A stretch of 43,699 nt of DNA from Bacteroidota bacterium (GCA_009777815.1 WRLB01000004.1:1-43699), one strand, 5' to 3'. Positions 25,817-34,574 are shown, numbered from the stretch's first letter. Program-made: numbers and translations. Notes: generated by a model not told the origin, from the letters alone.

Positions 25817-25824
25817 TATTTTTG
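25817..25824 (+). promoter_or_regulatory. -7 box (TATTTTTG) of the permease gene
   Basis: Exact consensus match 21 nt before ATG 25846. Confidence 0.6.
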
Positions 25825-25845
25825 TAAAAAATAATATAAAAAAAT

Positions 25846-27291
25846 ATGAACCTACAACGACTATTTGCAAGAAAAGATATAAAAAAACTTATAGAAGAAG
25901 CAGGAACAGGGAATACTCTTAAACGAACCCTTACAACAACTAATCTCGTAGCACTTGGAATCGGTGCTATAGTTGGAACAGGGATCTTCGTAATTACAGG
26001 ACAAGCAGCAGCCGAATATGCAGGACCAGCATTAACTATTTCATTTGTTATATCAGCACTTGCGTGTGTATTTGCAGGGTTATGTTATGCTGAACTTGCA
26101 GCAATGATACCCGTATCGGGAAGCGTATATTCTTATTCATATGCTACTATTGGCGAATTTATTGCGTGGTTTATAGGATGGGATTTGATATTAGAATATA
26201 TGTTTGCTTGTTCTACGGTTGCTGTTGGATGGTCTGGATATATGAATAATTTATTAGCAAGTATTGGATTTATTATTCCACCACATTTAGCACAATCTAC
26301 ATTAGAACATACAAAAGATGGATGGTTCTTTACAGGAAGTATTATTAACTTTCCTGCAATGTTTATAATTGCAATTCTAACTACTTTTCATTTATTAGGA
26401 ACTAAAAACTCCGCTAAACTTAATAACATTATGGTTGTTGTTAAAGTCGCTGTTGTATTACTATTTATCGGTTTCGGATTATCTTATATAGATACAACAA
26501 ATTGGATTCCTTATATACCTGAAAATACAGGCGAGTTCGGACATTTCGGTTGGAGCGGTATTTTTAGAGGTGCTGCCGTTGTATTCTTTGCTTATATCGG
26601 ATTTGATGCACTATCAACAACAGCACAAGAAGCAATTAATCCACAAAAAACAATGCCACGAGGAATACTAATATCTCTTGCTATTTGTGTAGTTCTATAT
26701 ATAGCCGTAACAGCAATAATGACAGGTATAGTCCCATATTACGAACTCGGTGTTGATGCTCCCGTTGCATTAGCAATAGATAGAACAGACGGAGCATTAA
26801 GTTGGATAAGTCCGCTAATAAAACTCGGCGCAATAGTAGGAATGACATCAGTGCTATTAGTAATGTTATTAGGGCAAGCAAGAATATATTATGCAATATC
26901 ACGAGATCACTTATTACCTTCTTTTCTTTGCAAAGTAACAAAAAAAGGTGTTCCACGAAATGCACAAATTATTGCAGGAGTTATATCAGGTTTAGTCGCA
27001 GGAATATTCCCTTTGCACTCATTAGCAGAAATGGTATCAGTCGGAACATTACTTGCGTTTGCTATAGTATGTTTTGCTATTATATTTTTACGAAAAGCAC
27101 AACCCGATTTACAGCGTCCTTTTAAAGTTCCATTAGTTCCTTTTATTCCGATTATGGGAGCAACTATTTGTTTAATACAAATAGCAGCGCTGCCAATGAC
27201 AACAATACTACGATTAGTAGGTTGGGCAGCAATAGGTATAATTATCTATTTTATATACGGAATAAAAAATAGCAAATTAAATAAAATATAA
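25846..27291 (+). CDS. APC-family amino acid permease (cationic amino acid transporter type)
   Basis: 481 aa with about 12 hydrophobic helices in the inner membrane. The APC signature GIGAIVGTGIFVITGQAAAEYAGPALTISFVIS in TM1-2 is the substrate/Na+ unwinding region; YAELAAMIPVSGSVYSYSYATIGEFIAWFIGWDLILEYM follows. FFAYIGFDALSTTAQEAINPQKTMPRGI and MLLGQARIYYAISRDHLLP match the CAT/YfnA subgroup. The N-terminal amphipathic segment LFARKDIKKLIEEAGTGNTLKRTLTTTNLVALGIG is also typical. It probably imports neutral or cationic amino acids; specificity cannot be read by eye. It is monocistronic, flanked on both sides by palindromic repeats. Confidence 0.93.
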   Translation: MNLQRLFARKDIKKLIEEAGTGNTLKRTLTTTNLVALGIGAIVGTGIFVITGQAAAEYAGPALTISFVISALACVFAGLCYAELAAMIPVSGSVYSYSYATIGEFIAWFIGWDLILEYMFACSTVAVGWSGYMNNLLASIGFIIPPHLAQSTLEHTKDGWFFTGSIINFPAMFIIAILTTFHLLGTKNSAKLNNIMVVVKVAVVLLFIGFGLSYIDTTNWIPYIPENTGEFGHFGWSGIFRGAAVVFFAYIGFDALSTTAQEAINPQKTMPRGILISLAICVVLYIAVTAIMTGIVPYYELGVDAPVALAIDRTDGALSWISPLIKLGAIVGMTSVLLVMLLGQARIYYAISRDHLLPSFLCKVTKKGVPRNAQIIAGVISGLVAGIFPLHSLAEMVSVGTLLAFAIVCFAIIFLRKAQPDLQRPFKVPLVPFIPIMGATICLIQIAALPMTTILRLVGWAAIGIIIYFIYGIKNSKLNKI

Positions 27292-27329
27292 AAAGAAAAT
27301 AATACTCTTCGCCATTGCGAGCAAGTTTT

Positions 27330-27353
27330 AACACGGGGATTCATCCCCGTGCT
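27330..27353. repeat. Palindromic repeat family B hairpin
   Basis: AACACGGGGA-TTCA-TCCCCGTGCT, preceded by GCCATTGCGAGCAAG, which looks like a fragment of a third repeat type. It lies 38 nt after the permease stop, so it may act as its terminator. Confidence 0.85.
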
Positions 27354-27362
27354 GAAAAAAAT

Positions 27363-27392
27363 GGGGATGCTGAAACGAGTTCAGTATGACAG
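27363..27392. repeat. Palindromic repeat family A, half unit
   Basis: GGGGATGCTGAAACGAGTTCAGTATGACAG, directly downstream of the family B hairpin, in the convergent gap between the permease and the kinase-like gene. Confidence 0.85.
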
Positions 27393-27431
27393 AAGATGGA
27401 ATATGTGAGTTTTTATTCATAGATGTTGTAT

Positions 27432-28628
27432 TTAATTAACTTTTTTTAGTTGAATTTTAAATGTAGTGCCTTTTTGGTCAGAGTATATAGAAATCTTTCC
27501 TTTGTGTCCAATAATTATATTTTGAGCAATCTTATATAAAAGATGTGATTTAATTTTTTGATTAGATAGGTCAAGATTAGCAATAATGCTTCCTTCAAAT
27601 TCATTTTCTTCAAAACCAACTCCGTCATTAGAAACAATAATATTTATTATTTCAGCATCTAATTTTTGAGTAGTATTGTCATTTTTGAAAATATTAATGT
27701 TAATAGTGCCTCCATTTTGCATAGAGTAAATAGAACTTGAAATAAAATTATAAATAGCAAAAATAATTTGTATTTTGAAACAATTAATAAGAATATTTTT
27801 GTCTATATTTTCTTTTATATTAGTTAATAAAGTGATGCCGTGTTTGTTTAGAATCGGGTTGGCTATTGAAATTGTTTCTTCTATAATATCAAAAACATTA
27901 TAATTTTGAGGCGAATTATTAATTTCGTTAGATAATTCTTGTATTTTATTTTGGATATTAGTTATAGAGTTAAATTGTTCTTCTATAATACTTATTCTTC
28001 TTTTATTATCGCCGATGTTTTTTTGAATTAGTTCTAAATTTGTTTTAATTATTTTTTGTGGAATATCTAAACCATTATTTAGTGCAACCAACAATTCACT
28101 AATAGCAATTTGATTAGACGCTAAAATAGTTTGCTGTTTCAATAAATTATATTTTTTCTTGCTATTATTTTTATCTGTAATAGATTGGCAAGTATTAATA
28201 AGTGCAAAAGAATGTTTGGCAATAAGATGTATATTATTTATGTTAGAAGTATCTATATTAGCAGTATTTAATGGGCTATTAGCAATAAAATAAGCACTAA
28301 TTTTATTCATCAAAATAATAGGAATAATAATAATGGATTTAATTTTTTCTATATTATCATCTATATTAGGAATAATTTTTATTTGGTTTGTATTAACAGC
28401 AAAATCAAGTAATCCTCTTTCTTCAAGTTCATTATAAATATTTTCTAAAGTAACCGAAGAACTTATATTATCTAATTTACTTATTTTATTTTCATCTACT
28501 AAAAATAAATCCATTTCAACAATTTGCCATTCTTGTGCTAATACTTTATACAAATTATCAAAAATACATTCTATAGAACTATCTTTAGAAAACTCATTTA
28601 TTAAATCATTATTAATATATTCTTTCAT
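27432..28628 (-). CDS. Histidine-kinase-like protein with degenerate catalytic residues (GAF-like sensor + HATPase-like domain)
   Basis: 398 aa with no TM helix and no signal peptide. Residues ~1-145 look like a GAF sensor (SIECIFDNLYKVLAQEWQIVEMDLFLV... IKSIIIIPIILMNKISAYFIAN). A helical DHp-like region follows, then a HATPase_c-like fold (SNDGVGFEENEFEGSIIANLDLS, YKIAQNIIIGHKGKISIYSDQKGTTFKIQL). In relatives the DHp has ALNHEINNPL; here residues 182-191 read ALNNGLDIPQ, so Asn185 replaces the phospho-acceptor His. The N-box reads NFISSSIYSM (294-303), with Ser where the Mg-coordinating Asn normally sits; the G1 motif NDGVGF (334-339) is kept. It is probably a catalytically dead sensor or scaffold. 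No response regulator is adjacent. It diverges from the restriction-modification pair. Confidence 0.75.
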   Translation of the reverse strand: MKEYINNDLINEFSKDSSIECIFDNLYKVLAQEWQIVEMDLFLVDENKISKLDNISSSVTLENIYNELEERGLLDFAVNTNQIKIIPNIDDNIEKIKSIIIIPIILMNKISAYFIANSPLNTANIDTSNINNIHLIAKHSFALINTCQSITDKNNSKKKYNLLKQQTILASNQIAISELLVALNNGLDIPQKIIKTNLELIQKNIGDNKRRISIIEEQFNSITNIQNKIQELSNEINNSPQNYNVFDIIEETISIANPILNKHGITLLTNIKENIDKNILINCFKIQIIFAIYNFISSSIYSMQNGGTININIFKNDNTTQKLDAEIINIIVSNDGVGFEENEFEGSIIANLDLSNQKIKSHLLYKIAQNIIIGHKGKISIYSDQKGTTFKIQLKKVN

Positions 28629-28643
28629 ATTATAATTATCGGC

Positions 28644-28651
28644 TATTTTTG
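28644..28651 (+). promoter_or_regulatory. Distal -7 box (TATTTTTG) upstream of the methyltransferase
   Basis: A second exact -7 match 69 nt before ATG 28721. It would give a leadered transcript, in addition to the near-leaderless one from 28706. Confidence 0.4.
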
Positions 28652-28705
28652 TATATTTTTTATTGTTAAAAAATATATTTTGCTATTCCGTATTTAAATA
28701 TTTAT

Positions 28706-28713
28706 TATTTTTG
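28706..28713 (+). promoter_or_regulatory. Proximal -7 box (TATTTTTG) of the methyltransferase gene
   Basis: It ends 7 nt before ATG 28721, so transcription would start at or within a base or two of the start codon, giving a leaderless mRNA. Confidence 0.55.
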
Positions 28714-28720
28714 TATAAAT

Positions 28721-30301
28721 ATGGATATGAAATTATTAAATATTAAAGAAGCAAGTGTATGGGCTACAAATTGGACGGAGAAAAATATAACTCCGTCTAA
28801 TATCTCTTATCTTATACAATATGGGCGTATAAAAAAGTTCGGTAATAATGGCACTACGCAAGTTTCAGAAGCAGATTTAATAGAGTATTATGGAGAATAT
28901 AGCGTTTGTAGAGAAGCGTTTTTTAAAGAAAAATTAGGTGAAAATTTAAATTGGGCATTGTCTTTTGAGCAGTATAAAGAAGCAGAAACAACAAAACATA
29001 TTCATCGTTTGCATCCGTATAAGGGTAAGTTTATTCCGCAATTAGTAGAATATTTTTTAGATAATCATACTGATAATTTTAAAACGCAAACTTATTTTAA
29101 GTCAGGTGATATTGTTTTAGATCCATTTTCAGGGAGCGGAACAACGATGGTGCAAGCGTGTGAATTAGGTATGAATGCAATAGGAGTTGATGTTTCGGCG
29201 TTTAATACTTTGATTGCAAATTGCAAAATTGCTCGCTATGATATTGCAGATGTTTTAGATGAAATAAAACATATTACTTTAAGTTTAGAAAAATTTGTTA
29301 ATGATTTTAATGTTATTGATTTTGAATATAAACTTTTACAAGAATTAAACACATTTAATAGTAAATACTTCACTGTTCCTGATTATAAATTTAATGTTAG
29401 AAAAGGCAAAATTGATGAAAAAGAATATGGATTAGAAAAAGAAAATCAATTTTTGCCAACTTATGAAAAACTAATAGCGAAATACAACATAAAATTAAAA
29501 CAAGAAAAAAACGAAACATTTTTAGATAAGTGGTATTCGCAACATATTAGAAATGAAATTGACTTTGTTTTTGAAAAAATAAAAAATATACAAAACACTA
29601 ATACAAAAAAAATAATTAGTATAATTTTAAGTAGAACAATTCGTAGTTGTAGAAGCACAACACACGCTGATTTAGGAACACTTTTAGAGCCAATTACTAC
29701 CACTTATTATTGCAAAAAACACGGAAAATTATGTAAGCCATTGTTCTCTATTTTGAAATGGTGGAAAACTTATTCTAAAGATACAATTAAAAGATTGCAA
29801 CAATTTGACAAATTAAGAACAAATACATTTCAACTTTGTTTGACAGGAGATAGCAGGAATATTGATATTTTAGAGCAAGTAAAAAAGAAAAATGCTGTGT
29901 TCGGAAGGTTATTAGAAGAACAAAAAATAAAAGGAATTTTTTCTTCGCCGCCTTATGTTGGCTTGATTGATTATCACGAACAACACGCTTACGCCTACGA
30001 TTTATTTGGTTTTGAAAGAAATGATGAGTTAGAAATTGGTCCGCTTTTTAGAGGACAAAAAAAAGATGCACAGCAAAGTTATATACAAGGAATTTCTGAT
30101 GTGCTAAATAATTGCAAGCGTTTTTTAGTAGATGATTATGATATATTTCTTGTAGCAAACGATAAAAATAATATGTATCCAACTATTGCAGAAAATACAG
30201 GAATGCAAATTATAAATCAATTTCATCGTCCCGTATTAAACAGAACAGAAAAAGATAAAACCGCATATTCAGAAACAATATTTCATTTGAAAAAGAAGTA
30301 A
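28721..30301 (+). CDS. DNA methyltransferase of a TdeIII-type restriction-modification system
   Basis: The protein is 526 aa. Residues 4-55 form a helix-turn-helix-like, probably DNA-binding segment (LNIKEASVWATNWTEKNITPSNISYLIQYGRIKKFGNNGTTQVSEADL). Motif X is around 97-112 (LHPYKGKFIPQLVEYFLD). The SAM-binding motif I is DPFSGSGTTMVQACELGMNAIGVD (134-157). The catalytic motif IV is SPPY (409-412), typical of N4-cytosine or N6-adenine amino-methyltransferases. The order X-I-IV with a ~250-residue insert, presumably holding target recognition, is unlike the beta order IV-X-I. It protects host DNA from the endonuclease encoded 2 nt downstream. The start may be leaderless ATG 28721, or Met3. 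The N-terminal HTH could also allow autoregulation (inference). Confidence 0.92.
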   Translation: MDMKLLNIKEASVWATNWTEKNITPSNISYLIQYGRIKKFGNNGTTQVSEADLIEYYGEYSVCREAFFKEKLGENLNWALSFEQYKEAETTKHIHRLHPYKGKFIPQLVEYFLDNHTDNFKTQTYFKSGDIVLDPFSGSGTTMVQACELGMNAIGVDVSAFNTLIANCKIARYDIADVLDEIKHITLSLEKFVNDFNVIDFEYKLLQELNTFNSKYFTVPDYKFNVRKGKIDEKEYGLEKENQFLPTYEKLIAKYNIKLKQEKNETFLDKWYSQHIRNEIDFVFEKIKNIQNTNTKKIISIILSRTIRSCRSTTHADLGTLLEPITTTYYCKKHGKLCKPLFSILKWWKTYSKDTIKRLQQFDKLRTNTFQLCLTGDSRNIDILEQVKKKNAVFGRLLEEQKIKGIFSSPPYVGLIDYHEQHAYAYDLFGFERNDELEIGPLFRGQKKDAQQSYIQGISDVLNNCKRFLVDDYDIFLVANDKNNMYPTIAENTGMQIINQFHRPVLNRTEKDKTAYSETIFHLKKK

Positions 30302-30303
30302 TT

Positions 30304-31077
30304 ATGGCATTAACAAAAGAACAAAAACAAGATATACAAGAAGTAATTAAAACTTGTTTAAGAAATAAATTCAAAAATTATAACCCTGAAAGCAATAATA
30401 TGCCTTTTCATTTTCGTTTGCTTGGGCGAGATAGGATGGCTTTATATTCGTTTATTCAATCGTTAAATACAACTTTTGGCACGTCCATTTTTGAACCTGT
30501 TGCTGTTGCTTTGGCTAAAAATAATTTTGTAAAAGTAGCATCACAATATATTGTAGGTGATACAATTTTTGAAAATTGTCAACAAAGTATTCAACATATT
30601 ATAAATCAACTCACTGTTGGTGCTACTCCCGATAAAAATAAAGAAATTGAAATATTAAAGAAATCATTAAAAGGAAATAAAAATCAAATAAAAACTATTA
30701 AAGTTGATTTATTTGTTGAAAATAAAAAAGGAGAAATGTTTCTATTTGATTTAAAAACTGCTAAACCAAATATTAGTAATTTTAAAGATTTTAAGCGGAC
30801 ATTATTAGAATGGGCTGGTATTGCTTTAACGCAAGATAGCAACAAAAATATAAATACTTTGGTTGCTATACCTTACAATCCATATCATCCAGAACCTTAT
30901 GCTCGTTGGACGATGAAAGGAATGCTTGATTTAGAAAAAGAATTAAAAGTTGCTGAAGAGTTTTGGGATTTTCTTGGTGGCGAAGGGGCATATCAGGAAT
31001 TACTTGACTGCTTTGAAAAAGCAGGCATAGAATTAAGAACCGAAATAGATAATTATTTTAATAAATTTAATTACTAA
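30304..31077 (+). CDS. TdeIII-family type II restriction endonuclease
   Basis: The protein is 257 aa. Its sequence matches my memory of the TdeIII restriction endonuclease family (LGRDRMALYSFIQSLNTTFGTSIFEPVAVALAK; VAIPYNPYHPEPYARWTMKGMLDLEKELKVAEEFWDFLGGEGAY). A PD-(D/E)XK-like core is visible: D135 in IKVDLFVENKKGE and D149-L-K151 in FLFDLKTAKPN. TdeIII is, to my recollection, a GGNCC-specific enzyme, but this homologue's target is not proven; GGTCC and GGACC both occur in the window, so host sites must be methylated if that is the target. Two nucleotides separate it from the methyltransferase stop, so the pair is co-transcribed. Confidence 0.88.
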   Translation: MALTKEQKQDIQEVIKTCLRNKFKNYNPESNNMPFHFRLLGRDRMALYSFIQSLNTTFGTSIFEPVAVALAKNNFVKVASQYIVGDTIFENCQQSIQHIINQLTVGATPDKNKEIEILKKSLKGNKNQIKTIKVDLFVENKKGEMFLFDLKTAKPNISNFKDFKRTLLEWAGIALTQDSNKNINTLVAIPYNPYHPEPYARWTMKGMLDLEKELKVAEEFWDFLGGEGAYQELLDCFEKAGIELRTEIDNYFNKFNY

Positions 31078-31115
31078 ATTACATAAAATAATACTAAAAT
31101 AAAAAGAGAATAACT

Positions 31116-31649
31116 ATGATTTTATCATTAAGAAATATAAATAAAAAATTAACACAAAATAAATATATAAAGTATTCTATTATTTTAATACTGATATCCA
31201 TTTTAAACTTTTCATTTATCAATTTTTTTTCTATATTCAATGTTACGCCTGATATATTTTTAATTTTTGTTGTCTGGGCGGCTATAAAAGAAGGAAGGTT
31301 GTTTGGTATTTTAGCAGGATTTGTTATCGGTTTATATTTAGATTTTATTAGCGGCGATATAATGGGGACAAATGCTTTAACTAAAACTATTTCGGGATTT
31401 ATTGCTGCTGGTTTTCATAAAAAAGATGCAACCAGACAGATTGTTAATGAATGGAAATTTGTTTTTGTGGTATTTATTTGTGCAGTAGTGCATAACTTAA
31501 TATACTCATTGTTTTTTATAGAAATAAGTAGACATAATTATATGTTATCTTATTTACGATTTGGTTTTGCATCGTCATTTTACACTGCTTTTTTATCTAT
31601 TTTTGTTTATTTATATCAATTACGTCCGAAATCAAAATACTATTCTTAA
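31116..31649 (+). CDS. mreD: Rod shape-determining protein MreD
   Basis: 177 aa with about five hydrophobic helices in the inner membrane. It belongs to the elongasome with MreB, MreC, RodA and PBP2 and is needed for lateral wall synthesis. The family pattern is clear: FSIFNVTPDIFLIFVVWAAIKEGRLFGILAGFVIGLYLDFISGDIMGTNALTKTISGFIAAGF (PD...GFxxGLxxDxxSG...G...L). Length is typical. mreC and mreB are not next to it; it follows the restriction-modification genes by 38 nt with no clear promoter, so it may be read through from them, or the pair may have inserted upstream of it. Confidence 0.88.
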   Translation: MILSLRNINKKLTQNKYIKYSIILILISILNFSFINFFSIFNVTPDIFLIFVVWAAIKEGRLFGILAGFVIGLYLDFISGDIMGTNALTKTISGFIAAGFHKKDATRQIVNEWKFVFVVFICAVVHNLIYSLFFIEISRHNYMLSYLRFGFASSFYTAFLSIFVYLYQLRPKSKYYS

Positions 31650-31667
31650 CATATAAATTAAAATTAC

Positions 31668-31733
31668 TCATTCCGAACTCGTTTCGGAATCTCCTAGCAA
31701 AATTAGTAGATGCTGAAATAAATTCAGCATAAC
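31668..31733. repeat. Palindromic repeat family A, full double unit (variant)
   Basis: TCATTCCGAACTCGTTTCGGAATCT, spacer, AGATGCTGAAATAAATTCAGCATAAC. The two half-units differ in their palindrome cores (CCGAA versus CTGAA), so each core forms its own hairpin. Confidence 0.85.
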
Positions 31734-31738
31734 ATTAT

Positions 31739-31771
31739 AAAAAAACAGCAAAGCCGGATCCCTGCTGTTTT
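31739..31771 (-). terminator. Intrinsic terminator for minus-strand thrS
   Basis: On the minus strand AAAACAGCA...TGCTGTTTT forms a 9-bp stem with a 12-nt loop, running into seven T. It lies about 70 nt past the thrS stop and may also slow plus-strand read-through from mreD. Confidence 0.8.
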
Positions 31772-31839
31772 AAATCGCTAAAACTTTTTGTTCTAAAGTA
31801 AAAATACATTTTTTTATAGGTTTCATATTTCATAAAATA

Positions 31840-33768
31840 TTACTTCTTATTTACTATCAAGTCGGTAAATAGGTCAATTATTTCGGCTTGTGTTTTAGTT
31901 CCGATGTCGCCTTTTGTATGTTCGCGGACGGATAAAGTATTATTATCCATTTCTTTTTGACCTATAATTAGTGCAAACGGAATTTTCTTTTGTTCTGATT
32001 CTGCGATTTTTCTATTTATTTTTTCATTGCGGGTATCTACATAAGTTCTAAAACCGAGTGCATCAAGTTTTTCATAAATAGCATTAGCATAATCGTGCTG
32101 ATTACTACCAATAGGCAGAATACTAACCTGTATAGGTGCAAGCCAAAACGGAAAATTCCCCGCATAATGTTCTATCAAAATTGCCATAAATCGTTCCATA
32201 GAACCAAGCGGCGCCCTATGTATAATAACGGGACGATGTGCTGAATTATCAGAACCAATATATTCTAATTGAAAGCGTTCGGGCATAACATAATCAACTT
32301 GAACGGTGCCAAGTTGCCACTTACGACCAATTGCATCTTTAATTATAAAATCAATTTTTGGTCCATAAAATGCGGCTTCACCTTCGGCGATTACAAAATT
32401 AAGACCAAGTTCTTCGGCTGCTTCGGTAATTTCTTTTTGTGCTTTATTCCAAAGCGTAATATCGCCGCCGTATTTATCTTTTTCATTGTCGCGGAATGAA
32501 AGACGGGTCTGAATTGCATCTGCCATACCGAATGTTTTGAATAAATAGTGAATTATTTCCACAACACTTTTTATTTCATCTTTAAGTTGTTCGACTGTGC
32601 AATAAATATGTGCATCGTCTTGCGTAAAACCGCGAACCCTTATCATTCCTGACAACTCGCCTGATTGCTCATAACGATATACAGTTCCATTTTCAAATAA
32701 TCTTAATGGCAAGTCCTTATATGAGTGCGGACTATTTAGATATATTTGATGATGATGCGGACAATTCATCGGCTTCAATAAATATTCTTCATCATCTATT
32801 ACTATTGGTGGATATTGCGAATCTGCATAATAAGGATAATGCCCCGATGTTTTATACAAATTAAGATTGCCAAGATGCGGAGTTATTACTTCTTTATAAC
32901 CTCTTTTTATATGCTCTTTGCGAATAAAATCTTCTATAATTCTTCGAATGATTGTGCCATTTGGAAGCCAAGTTGGCAATCCACCACCAACATTCGGCGT
33001 AAGCATAAATAATTCCAATTCCTTTCCTAATTTTCTATGGTCTCTTTTTTCTGCTTCTTCTCGCATTTGTATATAATCATCAAGCATTTTCTTTTTAGGA
33101 AACGAAATTCCATAAATACGCGTCATCATTTTTCTGTTCGAATCGCCACGCCAATACGCCCCCGCAATAGAAAGCAATTTAACCGCTTTTATTAAACTTG
33201 TATTTGGAAGATGCGCCCCACGACACAAATCCGTAAAACTTCCATGCTTATAAAACGATATTTGCTGCCCTTGAAAACCTTCTAATAATTCTGTTTTATA
33301 TTCATCTTTTACTTCATCACGCCAATGTTTTATAGCATCTTCCCATTCCACTTCTTCACGAACATAATCAGAATTAGTTTTAGTTAATTCTAACATTTTG
33401 TTTTCAATTTTAACCAAATCATCGGGCGTAATTTTTATATCATCGGGCAAATCCACATCATAATAAAAACCATTTTCTATTGCAGGACCTATTCCAAATT
33501 TAATTCCAGGATAAAGTTGTTGCAATGCTTCTGCCATAAGATGTGCTGATGAATGCCAATATATTTGCTTTCCTTCTTCATTATCGAAGGTTAAAATTCG
33601 CAAATTACAATCTGCATTAATTGGACGATTTAAATCATATCCTTCGCCATTTACTAAAACTCCGACTGCATTTCTTGCAAGTCCTTCGGATATTGATTTT
33701 GCAATATCTAATCCTGTGCTATTATCAGGATATTCTTTTATATTACCATCGGGGAAAGTTATTTTCAT
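31840..33768 (-). CDS. thrS: Threonyl-tRNA synthetase
   Basis: Class II aminoacyl-tRNA synthetase charging tRNA-Thr. Its 642 aa are the full usual length. Domains in order: TGS (MKITFPDGNIKEY..., 1-61); the editing domain with HSSAH (H72, H76) and the later CRGAHLPNTS site; the catalytic core with the zinc-binding MNCPHHHQIY and motif 2 GTVYRYEQSGELSGMIRVRGFTQDDAHIY; motif 3 HRAPLGSMERFMAILIEHYAGNFPFWLAP; and the anticodon-binding domain to the end. ATG 33768 follows a TATTTTTG box. infC, which often follows thrS, is absent. The monocistronic unit ends at the terminator near 31739-31771. I see no obvious T-box or operator-like leader. Confidence 0.99.
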   Translation of the reverse strand: MKITFPDGNIKEYPDNSTGLDIAKSISEGLARNAVGVLVNGEGYDLNRPINADCNLRILTFDNEEGKQIYWHSSAHLMAEALQQLYPGIKFGIGPAIENGFYYDVDLPDDIKITPDDLVKIENKMLELTKTNSDYVREEVEWEDAIKHWRDEVKDEYKTELLEGFQGQQISFYKHGSFTDLCRGAHLPNTSLIKAVKLLSIAGAYWRGDSNRKMMTRIYGISFPKKKMLDDYIQMREEAEKRDHRKLGKELELFMLTPNVGGGLPTWLPNGTIIRRIIEDFIRKEHIKRGYKEVITPHLGNLNLYKTSGHYPYYADSQYPPIVIDDEEYLLKPMNCPHHHQIYLNSPHSYKDLPLRLFENGTVYRYEQSGELSGMIRVRGFTQDDAHIYCTVEQLKDEIKSVVEIIHYLFKTFGMADAIQTRLSFRDNEKDKYGGDITLWNKAQKEITEAAEELGLNFVIAEGEAAFYGPKIDFIIKDAIGRKWQLGTVQVDYVMPERFQLEYIGSDNSAHRPVIIHRAPLGSMERFMAILIEHYAGNFPFWLAPIQVSILPIGSNQHDYANAIYEKLDALGFRTYVDTRNEKINRKIAESEQKKIPFALIIGQKEMDNNTLSVREHTKGDIGTKTQAEIIDLFTDLIVNKK

Positions 33769-33791
33769 TTTACTTATTAAATTATTAAAAG

Positions 33792-33799
33792 CAAAAATA
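33792..33799 (-). promoter_or_regulatory. -7 box (TATTTTTG) of thrS
   Basis: CAAAAATA on the plus strand, 23 nt before the minus-strand ATG at 33768. Confidence 0.6.
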
Positions 33800-33860
33800 A
33801 GTATTTTTTGTTAGAATATTGCTAAAAAAAGAGCATTATAATGCATTAAAACAATAATAC

Positions 33861-33884
33861 ACCGAAGTAAATTCAGCAGGACAG
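33861..33884. repeat. Degenerate palindromic repeat family A fragment
   Basis: ACCGAAGTAAATTCAGCAGGACAG retains the GTTCAGCATGACAG end of the family with substitutions. A degenerate GTCATTACGCATAATAGCAAAATC lies just after. Confidence 0.5.
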
Positions 33885-33992
33885 GTTTAAATGTTTGTCA
33901 TTACGCATAATAGCAAAATCATTTGATTTAATAAGTAAATATAAAAAAATGTTTATATTTATACAATTTTTCAATAATTACAGTAAAATACT

Positions 33993-34487
33993 ATGGAAAG
34001 AATTTGGTCTCCATGGCGTTCTAAATATATAAAAACGCTTAATAATAAAGAACATAAAAACGAATGTTTTGTATGTAATGCTATAAATTCAAAAAATAAA
34101 GACAAAGAGTTTCTTATCGTTACAAGACGTAAAAAATGTATAGTTATTATGAATAAATACCCCTATAATAGCGGGCATACACTTGTTTGTCCTTTAAAAC
34201 ATATTTCAAAATTCGAAGAGTTTGAAACAGACGAACTACTAAGCATTATGACTACATCACAAGAAATTATTGTCGTAATGAAAGAATTATTTAATCCACA
34301 TGGCTTCAATTTTGGTCTGAATGTTGGACAATCTGCGGGTGCAGGATTGCCAGGTCACCTCCATTTTCACATAGTTCCACGTTGGAACGGCGATGCTAAT
34401 TTTACAGCAACTATTGCTGAAACGAAGTTCTTTCCTGATGCATTAGAGGATACTCGAAAAAAAATATCTAATATGTTGAACAATTAA
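33993..34487 (+). CDS. HIT-family nucleotide hydrolase/phosphorylase (Ap4A-type)
   Basis: 164 aa of the histidine-triad superfamily that hydrolyses or phosphorolyses dinucleoside polyphosphates or AMP conjugates. The N-terminal WSPWRSKYI and the zinc-type CFVC (25-28) resemble the Ap4A phosphorylase/FHIT-like bacterial branch. NSGHTLVCPLKHI is the first conserved segment, and the catalytic triad GHLHFHIVPRW places H122, H124 and H126. GLNVGQSAGAGLPGHLHFH is intact. It probably acts in the cytoplasm in nucleotide clean-up. It is a single gene with a weak TATATTTA box about 32 nt upstream. Confidence 0.93.
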   Translation: MERIWSPWRSKYIKTLNNKEHKNECFVCNAINSKNKDKEFLIVTRRKKCIVIMNKYPYNSGHTLVCPLKHISKFEEFETDELLSIMTTSQEIIVVMKELFNPHGFNFGLNVGQSAGAGLPGHLHFHIVPRWNGDANFTATIAETKFFPDALEDTRKKISNMLNN

Positions 34488-34574
34488 AAGTAATACTGGC
34501 TGTTCTTTACTTTATACCTGCATAGTTGGATACAATTTAGTAACATAGTGTTTAGTTTTTTATGTATTTATTAT

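Noticed and set aside
27432-31077. Defence island made of the kinase-like protein plus restriction-modification genes
   Set aside because: The kinase-like gene is divergently transcribed, has GAF/HATPase features of a sensor, and no other defence genes are adjacent; only the R-M pair is supported.
33769-33992. T-box or thrS leader regulation
   Set aside because: Only a simple promoter and a degenerate repeat are visible; no operator-like tRNA mimic or T-box sequence.
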